Part shown: positions 56,101 through 64,000 of the stretch, piece by piece | Position numbering within the stretch: the first letter of the stretch is position 1 | Layout of the letters: each line of letters begins with the position of its first letter | Origin: Tolypeutes matacus | Lineage: Eukaryota; Chordata; Mammalia; Cingulata; Chlamyphoridae | NCBI GenBank assembly: GCA_026826555.1 | Contig: JAKSZT010038752.1 | Location: forward strand, 81,935-145,934 | Reading direction: 5' to 3' | DNA: 64,000 nt | Position numbers and translations under genes: made by a program | The notes under the pieces: model-generated | What the model was told of the DNA's origin: nothing | Seen by the model: only the letters and a program-made list of their open reading frames with translations | Database searches by the model: none

Positions 56101-58639
56101 GCCCAGGGAAGGTCCCTTTCCCCCACATACAGACCCCTTTTCTGAGCTGACCTTGCTCTTCTGCTCCAGCTGAAGACCCTATGGCCCAGGGTCTCCATCC
56201 AGAGCCTCCTGAGAGCAAGCCCCTCTCCTCCTGCCTCGCCCACTTGCCCTCAGGGCAAAGGGCTGAAGGCAGTGTGGGTCTCCACCCTCCTCACCGGGGA
56301 ATCCCTGCGGGCCCCCTGCCCAGTGCTGGGCCCAGAGGGATGGGGCCGTGGGAGGGGGGAGTAAGGGTCCGAGGGGTCCTGACTGAGGCCTGGGGGAGCT
56401 GAACCAGGAGACCAGCCCTCAGCATCCAACTCACACCCTAAACCAGGCCAGCCCCAAATCTCCCTCCACAGGGGAGATGGTTTTACGGTCACCCCCTGCA
56501 GGGAATGTAATGGTAATGGCCAGGGGCCCCTGGGTGCTTGAGGGTCAGGGTGCTGACCTTCAGGTGGCGCCAGTGTGCTGGGAAGGTGCGTGAGCCGCCC
56601 CCGCCTCCAGCCAGGACGCAGAGGCCTGGGGTGCTGGCAGACACTGCCCGGGGATGAAGGGATGAGTCCAGAGGGCTGGGGCGGAGTCCTGAAGGGCGGC
56701 CCCTCAACTGGGGAGGGGCTGGTCGGCACGGAGGGCCGGAGAGGCAGGCAGGGCGCAGCGCAGAGCAGCCGGGGCAGGCGGGGGGACCTCCCCAGGGGAG
56801 GCTCGCCAGAGGGGCACAGCACCACTGCATCCGCCCATCCCTCACCTCCACCCAGGCCCACTGTGCGCCGGGGGGAGCCTGGGGCGCCAGGGCCCCGGAA
56901 GGGGACGCCCACCCTGCCCCCAAGCTGAGTGTCCTGCTGCCCCTCCTGTGGGTGGGATTCCAGGGCTGTCCAGTGGGCCTGGAGGGCTGCGGGGGAGGGG
57001 CAGCCCAGGCGGACAAAGGGTCTGGGTGGGGAGGGGAGCAGCGCGGGGAAGACAGAGCCCCAGTGTCCCTGGCCCGGGCCTCAGCCACACACTAGGCTCT
57101 TGTTCCCCAAGAGCCCCTGGCGGGGGCTCCAGCTGCACATGCACAGCCCCCCAGCGGGGGAGCCGTGGGGCCTGCCGCCCTGCCCCTGCCCCGATCCTGC
57201 CCCCCCTGCCCCTCTCCTGGCTCCTGCCAGTCCCCTGGTTCAGGGAGAAGCCACTGCCCAGATGGAGGGTCTCACCAAGAGGGGGGGGCCCCAGCTCAGC
57301 CTGAGTCACTCCAGCGACACTCAGGATATGCCCCTTGCCTCCTCCCGCCCCATCAGGGGACCCCCCACCAAAGGGCACCTGGAAATGAAGTTAGCGATAT
57401 CGAGGGAGCAAATGAGAATGGTGGGGCCAAGTCCACGGGGAGGCCATGCGAGCCCGAGAGCGGGGGGCTGGGGAGGCAGACGTGGCCCTCTGGGGAGCTA
57501 AGGTGGAGGGGCTACGTCCACGCTGGCTGCCATGGAGACCTGCCTGGGGGGGTTCCTGGACTGGGGATGACGGAGCACTCGGGCCAGCCCCTAGTGCAGA
57601 CACAGGAGATGGGGAACCGCGGGCACAGCCCAGCCTCAGAGCAAGCTCAGTTCCCTCTTCTGAAAACCAGGGGCCAAAATGGTGCCGGGGCCATGGGAGG
57701 CGATCCGTCAGCACCGAGAAGCGGGAGGCTTGGACACTCAGGTGGGAGCCGGCCCTCGCCACACTCCCAGGACATCGGCCGGAGGCACAGTGGACCGCCT
57801 CAGCCCCGCCCCACCCAGGGGACACCTGCCCAGGCTTGTCCTCAGCGCACCCAGGCCTGGTCCCAGGAGGGGCCGGCTCCCCCAGGCTCCCCACCACACC
57901 CTGCTCCCCAACCCCTGCTCGCCCTCGGGCCACCCGCTGGCTGCCGTCCCCCTCCACGTATCGGTGGCGAAGGCAGAGGAGCCCGGCCTCTCCCTCCGCT
58001 TCCTTGCCTGTTAGTGACATTTGCCCTTTCTGAGGAGGAAACGAGGTCAGAGTGGGGTGGGCCCAGGAGGGCCCTCTGAGATCCCGCCCGCATCACCCAC
58101 CACCTGGCCGGCGCCCTCACCTGCGTCCACAGCTGCAGGCACGGGGCCAGGATCGGACCCCAGAGGTGCTGGGGGCTCTGCGGGGAGGGAGCACCCCCCT
58201 GGGGAGGGGTCCCAAATCTGCTCAGCCCACATGCCAAGGCCAGGTGCCCTGACAGCCAGGACTTAGCTGTAGCAGGCTCTGGCCATGCCCTGCCTGGGGC
58301 TTCACACTTCTGGTCCCAACCTGAGGTCCAGTCCGGCTTCAGTGACAGCCCCCTCCCCCTGGGGCCGGAGAGGGGAGAGGCCCATGTCCACCACCTCGCC
58401 CAGCCCGGAGGACAGACGAGCAGCCGGTCAGACAGCACCCCTGGAAGTGCCCCTGGCTGACCCCACACATGAGCTCCCTGGTGCCAGACACCCTCTCCCA
58501 GGAACCACTGGAGCAGCAGGACTCAGAGGCCCCAGGAGTGGCGATCAAGTCCCCCAAAGTCCATTTCCAGGTGCCCACCCTCCACCTGCCTCAACCCTGA
58601 CCCGCCACAACCCCCCGGGACTGGCCACCCATGACCATC

Positions 58640-58720
58640 TGACAGATAAGGAAACTGAGGCTCAGAAGCCCAGCCACTGCCTGGGGTCACGGAGCCTCGG
58701 AGTGGGGGGGGTCAGAGACT
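58640..58720 (+). repeat. MIR-like SINE fragment
   Basis: GACAGATAAGGAAACTGAGG and CTGGGGTCACGGAGC match the MIR core order. Confidence 0.6.
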
Positions 58721-59639
58721 TGGCCACCTCTGCCCAGGAGTTGGGGGCTAGAGCAGGACCCTGCCTGCCCTGCTCGCCCTTGCTGCAGCCCTCCAAGGAG
58801 GGGCAGCCCACTGGGACCCCACCAGGGTTCGGAGATGAAGGACCGGCCCCCACACAAGCCCAGGCCAGGAGACAGGCCTGACTCCAGCCAGATCCAATCC
58901 TGCCACAGACATTGAGGTGGGTGTTACTGGAGTGGGGGGCGGTCTCACGCCAGGGAAGGAGCCTGAGCTGCGCTGGCTGGTGCACATGGGTCTCTGCCCA
59001 GAGGGGCTGGGGAGGCGCCTGGACCTACTGTCTGTGGTGGCTCCTGTGCTCCCAGTTGCCCCGCCTTCGTTCTCCGTATGGGACCAAGTGAAAGGGGGCA
59101 CAGCCTCGGGGAGCCCCTTCAGCCCAGACAGCTGCTGGGTCCCCTGGCTTCCTCCAAACCTGGGGTAGGGACTGGGGAGCCGGGACGGCTGGGGGGGTGT
59201 GCAGAGAGAACCAGGAGGCCCCAGCATCTAGCTGGGCCAAACCTGAAGAGCCAGTTTCATCCTGAATCTTCTCCCGGTCTCCGCCGGAAGTTTGGGGTGG
59301 GGGGGCTTTCCCAGCACAGGGCTGGGCCTCCACACCCAGCCCTGCCCTCCCAGACCCACCCTCAGCCCCGACCTGCTCCTGGAGAAGGAACTATTTCTGG
59401 TCAGGACCATCTGGGCAGGGCAGGCCTGAGGGGGGTCTCCTGACCCACAGACCTGCGCCTCCCCCGTCCAGGGCCTGGGTCCCGGCTGTCACCCCACCTG
59501 GTTTGGGGCCTGAGCCTCCTGGCCACACAGCACAGCGCTGGGGTCTTGGGGAGGGGCTCCCAGCACCGTGTTTACAGATGGGGGGGCTGTGGGTGGGGAG
59601 GGGGCCAGGTCCCCCACCCCCGGCTGGTGACTACTGCTG

Positions 59640-60430
59640 TTACCGCGGGCTGACTGCACGGTCGGTGAGGCGGGGAGGGGCTGTGGACCGGGTGGGCGCA
59701 GAAGTCTCTCCTCCCCGACCTGCAGTTTCAGTTCCAGACACCGCCCTCGGCGGCCCGAAGGGGGGAACGAGGGGCGGGGGCTGCCCGGAGGAGCGTGGGG
59801 ACCCCCGGAACTCCGGTGCCCTCCCCGGACCCTCAGCTGCTGGGCGGGGGCTGGAGCCGAGATGTCCGGCCCGCTCAGGCCGCCCGGGACGCACTAATCC
59901 GGCCAAAGGCTATTTTTGCGCCGGGCCGGGGAGGGACGGGCGGGCCGGGCCGCCTCCGGGCGCCTCGGGAAACTCGGCAGGAGAGTCCGGGGCGGCGCGG
60001 GCTGGCGCACCCGGCCGCAGCCCCCGCCCGGCCCCGCTTCCAGCGGCCCCGGGGCCGCGGTGGGGCCGAGGACGCGCCGGCCAAGGGCCCCGCGCGGGGC
60101 GGCGCCGTCCCGGAACCCGCTCGCCGCCCGGTCCCGCGCCCCCCTCCCGGCCGCGCTCACTCACCGCTGCCGCCGGGGATTCTGGGGGGCCCTGGGGCGT
60201 CCTGGGGGGGTCGCCGCCGCCGGCCGGGAGGCGCCCGCGCCGAGTCCCCGCCCGCCCGGGAATGCCATGCAGCGAGGGGCGTGCGCGCCGAGGGGCGGGC
60301 CCGGGCGGAGGGGGCGGCCGCGCTGACTCAGGGCTCAGGAATGCGCCCAGGCGCACCCCCTCCCCGCCCGGGTCACCTCCTCCGGGAAGGCCGCCTGCCC
60401 CCGGCTCCCCGCGATTTGGCGGGTCCAGGA
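59640..60430 (-). promoter_or_regulatory. RHBDF1: CpG island; probable RHBDF1 promoter and non-coding exon 1
   Basis: CpG-dense DNA, the only such block upstream of RHBDF1. On the minus strand a consensus donor GCG|GTGAGTGAG places an exon end at 60165. That fits the acceptor at 32585-32586 in front of the RHBDF1 coding start. No competing minus-strand gene is seen. The transcription start is probably between about 60200 and 60350. The assignment is inference: no transcript joins the two exons here. Confidence 0.5.
60259..60343. promoter_or_regulatory. AP-1 and TEAD-like motifs in the CpG island
   Basis: TGACTCA (60324-60330) is a perfect AP-1 core, and GGAATG, the TEAD core, occurs at 60338-60343 and 60259-60264. 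The three sit within 85 bases at the likely RHBDF1 promoter. Motif presence alone does not show binding. Confidence 0.4.
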
Positions 60431-63400
60431 AGTGGGGGTCCTGGGGCTGCCGGGCCACCTGCGGCCGGGCGGTCGTGCTCAGCTCGGTGTCAGAGGAAGG
60501 GGTCGTGCCTTGGCGTCGGGGGGCCGGGCTGGGCGGGGCCGACTGGTCCAGATCTCGTCCTGTCCCGATTCGTGCTTGGGAACGGGGTTCGCAGGTCTGG
60601 GGAGCTTCCCTGACGCTCACCCCCACACTAGCACGCCACTTGTCCCACACACACTGCCATGTGACACAGGAACACGCATGGCCTCTTGCACACACACTTA
60701 CACTCATGCATTCATTCACTTACACACACGCCCCTACAAGCACTCACGCCTGCACACAGCGACTTGCGTACACTCATTTACACACAGAATTGTACACCCA
60801 CTTGCTTTGGCTCAGACGTGCGTGAGTTTACACCGTGGTGCGTCCTCACTGGCCCAATCACACCCAGGACAGCACGGGAGCAGTTGTCCTCCCTCCACCC
60901 CACAGGCTCACCCCCCGCACTCTCCCAGCTGGGCCAGATGACCGGGCAGCCCTCAGCATTCCTGTCTCCTGACACTGCAGGGGTCAGAGCAGCCCCTGCC
61001 CAAAGAAAGTCCCTGGAGCTGGCTGCGGGGGGAGAGGGGACACAGGCGTCCCACCCACCGAGCGCCCCCACTGGCGTGCACGAGATATGTGTGCGTGTGC
61101 ACGTGTGCATGTTGTTGAGGGAGCTTGTGCACGAGTGTGCGTGTGCTGTGAGTGTATGTGGGGGGAGTGAGTGTGAGGGGGGGGCCAGGAGGAAGCTTCC
61201 ACTGCAGAGGACCAGACCCCACCTCTTCCCCTTCGCTAAAACCCGGCAGCGCCTCCCTCTCCAGGTGCCCGGGCGGTCACGGTCACCCAGCCGCCTGCGC
61301 GAGGGCAGAGGCGCACACAGCGTGCCGGGAGGATGGTCTGGTGGGCACAGCGGCGGACGTGGGCAGGCCAGCCCCAGGGCCCCGGGCCTGCTGCGCCGTG
61401 GCTGCTCTGGCCTGCGTGCGCGCCCCACGCCTCTGCCCCTGTACAGCAGACCCCCAGCAGCAACGCTGGGGTGGGGGCCCTTCACTGGGGAGGGGGCCAC
61501 GGAGCAAGAGGGAGGCAGCCGCAGCGCTGCCGCTCAGCGCTAGTGCCAGGCTCACGGCCAGGGCGGCACAGCCTCCAACCCTGCCGGCGATGAACAGGCC
61601 ATGCCCAGACAGACAGACGGCCACACGCGAGCTGGCAGGGCCGGCGGGCGGCGCCACCTCTGGAGACCCGGGGCCTGGGCTCTGGGGGCGGCAGGGCCCC
61701 TCCCGTGGTGGGCACTAGCTCACAGCCCTGAGTCGTGCTCCTCGCCAGGGAGCAGCCTGTGGGCACTGACAGGTACGCCCGCCGCCCCGTGTCCACTCGG
61801 GCACCTCCGGGGGCCTCCCCGCTGCGGCGCCCCAGCGAGATCGGCAGCAGCCCCTCACAGGCTGCTACCAAGGGCACACCCTGGCACACGGGCGCCCGAA
61901 GCCGCCGTCCCAGGACGTGCCTCCGGGAACCCCGGGGCTCTTGGCCCACCGGGCTTCCTGCACGAGGCCCAGCAGCAGGGTGAGCGGGGGCCACGGGTGC
62001 ACACGCTCGCGCTCGGCCTGAGGCCTGCCCCTCCGCGCCACCCCGGAGAGGCGCAGCTCGGCTGCACCTGCCCAGCTGTCTGAGCCGCGGTGCCGGTCTG
62101 GGGACGGGGGCGCCTGGACCCTCACTCCAGGGCCTGTGGGGATGGGAGTCCCCCCAGCCTTTCCCAGCTCCTGGACCGCTCGCCTCACCTCAGGTGTGCT
62201 CACCCTGGGCTGCCAGTGGGACCCCCTCGGCTTTGGGGGGCCAGTGGGAGCTCAGCGGAAGCCGCTCCTGTCTGGGGAGCAGCGCCGCAGGGACAGCCGG
62301 GAGCCGCCGCAGGCCTGAAGTCACCGGCTATTTGAGGCAGCTGCCCCCACCCCATGGCTCGGGGTGTGGCGGGGGTCTGGGAAGCACCCGGGCCTGGGAC
62401 AGAGGCCTTGGCAGCCCCGCGCCAGGGAGGGAGAAGGCGGCCACACACCTGCCCTCCCTGCCGGAGGAGAGTGGACGCCCACCGGACCCTGCCCGTCCCT
62501 GCGTCAGCGAAGGGACGCCGGGAGCCGGTAGGCCCCGGGCCGCGTCCTCCCAGCCCCCCATCAGGGCTCCCACCCCGGGCCGCCCACCCGCCTCCCGCTG
62601 GCACCCCTGCCCCCTCCCCACACCTCCCCGGCCTGGCAGCTGGGCAAGGCCCTGGCCCCCGTCCTGCAGCCCTTCTCTTACCGGGGGCCAGGCCTCGGGA
62701 GGACCGTGCAGCCCACCACTTCCGTCAGCCGGGGGCTCCAGGCCGCAAGCGGGGAGGGAGGGCGGGGGCCCAGGCGTTGCGCAAGCCCCGGGGCTCGGGC
62801 TCCAGAACATCTGGAGAGGGCGGCTCCATGCCTGCCGGCCTCCCCCAGGGACGGTTTCCACGCAGCTCTCTCCTCCCCTGGGGCCCATCTGGAATCTCCA
62901 CTTCTACAAGGAACTCGCACCACTTGTGAATTCAGGAAAATAAAATAGTACAAACACCCCCCACCACACCCACCCATAAAATGGCCTCTCTCCCCAGCCA
63001 GGGCCTCAGTTTCCCTCTCACAGATGGGGGGGCAGCGGAAATGGAGAGCCATTGTTAGAGCAGAACGGCTGCAGGGGGGAGGGGGGCGGCCACATCCAGC
63101 GGGGATTTATGGCATTGTCCACCTCCCTCCAGGAAGTCCTGGTTGGGGTCAGCAAGGGACCAGTGGATGGGGGGGGCCTTGGGGCCAGGATCCCTGCTGG
63201 CCTTGCCCGGGCCAGGTGACCACTATCCTGAGGGCCCTGTTCTTCCCACCATTGGGGTCCTCCTAGGAAGGGGAGCTGCAGACCCCATAACTTTCAGAGT
63301 GGCGGCGTGGGGTGGCCCCTCCCAGTCGCATGTGCTGGCCAGGTGCACTGCTCCACGGTGCTCACTCCCCAGGTCCCCCGCACAACCAGCCCTGGGCCTG

Positions 63401-64000
63401 AACCCCCCCAGCGGTGTCTCCCCTCTTCTGGGCCTGGCCTCCCCCTCCCCAGCTCCGCCCCTACCCCAGGGCTTCCATCCGTCCCGAGGGGCTACATACA
63501 GCCTATGTGCAAGGCAGGCCGCAGGCCCTGGAGATGGGGAGGGGGCGCCAGGGGTGGGGGGCAGCCAGACCCGGGATGGGGACAGCCGTCAGGTGAGCAG
63601 GGTGGCGATGCTCGGGCGCCCGGCTTCCGGGGGCGCCACCGCGGGGGCGCGGCTCCAGCTGCTCCCTCTTTCCTTCCTCGGACCGGCCTTGACGGCGGGC
63701 CCCGGCGTGGGGGCTTCCGGACAGGCCTCGTCCGCTTCCTGGACGCGGTCCCCCCGGCCCTCTCCTCCCCCATGCCCACCCCACCCAAGTGCCGGGGAGG
63801 GCAAGTCCCAGGGACCCAGGAGCAGGCCGACCCCTCCCCTCCAGGCCTCAGGGGCGGCTCGGCGACCCCATCTGCACCCCGCCGAGGCTCTGCGGCCTGG
63901 ACCCCCGGGCTCGGGCCCCTGGAGAGCTGAATCCCGGCCTGGGGCCGGCGGCCGCAGGCGGCGGAAAGGGAGCCCGCGCGTCGTGGCGGGGCGGGGCGCG
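60431..64000. other. GC-rich flank upstream of RHBDF1; no gene recognised
   Basis: Expected to lead towards MPG. No MPG coding exon was recognised. CA-rich stretches occur at about 60640-60830 and GT-rich at 61076-61180. CpG density rises again in the last 100 bases (from about 63930), perhaps the edge of another CpG island. Confidence 0.5.
60640..60830. repeat. Imperfect CA-rich repeat
   Basis: Scattered CACACACA, CACTCATG and CACTTACA units similar in style to the IL9R intron repeat at 3634-4100. Confidence 0.7.

Larger units (their letters stand above)
55240..59600. other. GC-rich unique DNA, probable RHBDF1 intron 1
   Basis: Long open frames on both strands come from few stop codons in GC-rich sequence; none has a recognised domain or consistent splice context. 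MIR-like fragments occur at about 56028-56100 and 58640-58720. Confidence 0.5.

Noticed and set aside
56250..58468. Overlapping 200-300-residue open frames on both strands
   Set aside because: Low stop-codon density from high GC content; no domains, no consistent splice sites, low-complexity composition.
59503..60825. 440-residue open frame across the CpG island
   Set aside because: Gly/Arg/Pro-rich and running into a CA repeat (His/Thr runs at the end); typical CpG-island shadow frame.
60431..64000. MPG exons or alpha-globin enhancers (MCS-R elements)
   Set aside because: Expected further to the right; no MPG protein segment or recognisable enhancer core was seen within the window.

Overview
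The window is mammalian nuclear DNA, almost certainly from an armadillo-like xenarthran. About 25 copies of a tRNA-derived SINE occur, with an A-box near TGGCTCAAG, a B-box near GGTTCGATTCC and an AAATAAATAAA tail. They match the DAS-type SINEs known from armadillos. LINE-1 sequence is also abundant. All genes have introns, and the species call is inference from the SINEs.

Four genes were rebuilt exon by exon from splice sites and reading phase. IL9R lies on the minus strand at 867-5248, from coding exon 2 to the stop; its first coding exon was not found. POLR3K (minus, 19506-23312) is complete at 108 residues. SNRNP25 (plus, 23727-25429) shares a bidirectional, CCAAT-rich CpG-island promoter with POLR3K. 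RHBDF1 (minus, 26345-32555) has 17 coding exons and 855 residues. The order IL9R-POLR3K-SNRNP25-RHBDF1 is the conserved block beside the mammalian alpha-globin locus (human 16p13.3, mouse chr11). MPG and NPRL3 would be expected beyond the right edge.

Layout: 1-5.3 kb IL9R. 5.3-9.6 kb mostly unique DNA with a G-rich minisatellite (7743-8080). 9.6-19 kb old repeats (nested L1 and SINE copies, LTR-like repeats, a hAT transposase relic). 19.5-25.7 kb POLR3K/SNRNP25. 26.1-32.6 kb RHBDF1. 32.9-55.2 kb a nest of L1 copies, including one full-length but broken L1 with a target-site duplication (39761-46051) and a solo LTR (50337-50760). 55.2-64 kb GC-rich unique DNA with a CpG island at about 59.6-60.4 kb that probably holds the RHBDF1 promoter and non-coding first exon. 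On that reading the L1 nest sits inside RHBDF1 intron 1, about 27.6 kb long.

The products act separately: IL9R is a cell-surface cytokine receptor, POLR3K an RNA polymerase III subunit, SNRNP25 a minor-spliceosome protein and RHBDF1 an inactive rhomboid of the early secretory pathway. No new multi-gene system is evident. The points most worth checking are the SNRNP25 start codon change, the IL9R cytoplasmic-tail frame change, two GC splice donors, the distant RHBDF1 promoter, and several informative retro-insertions.
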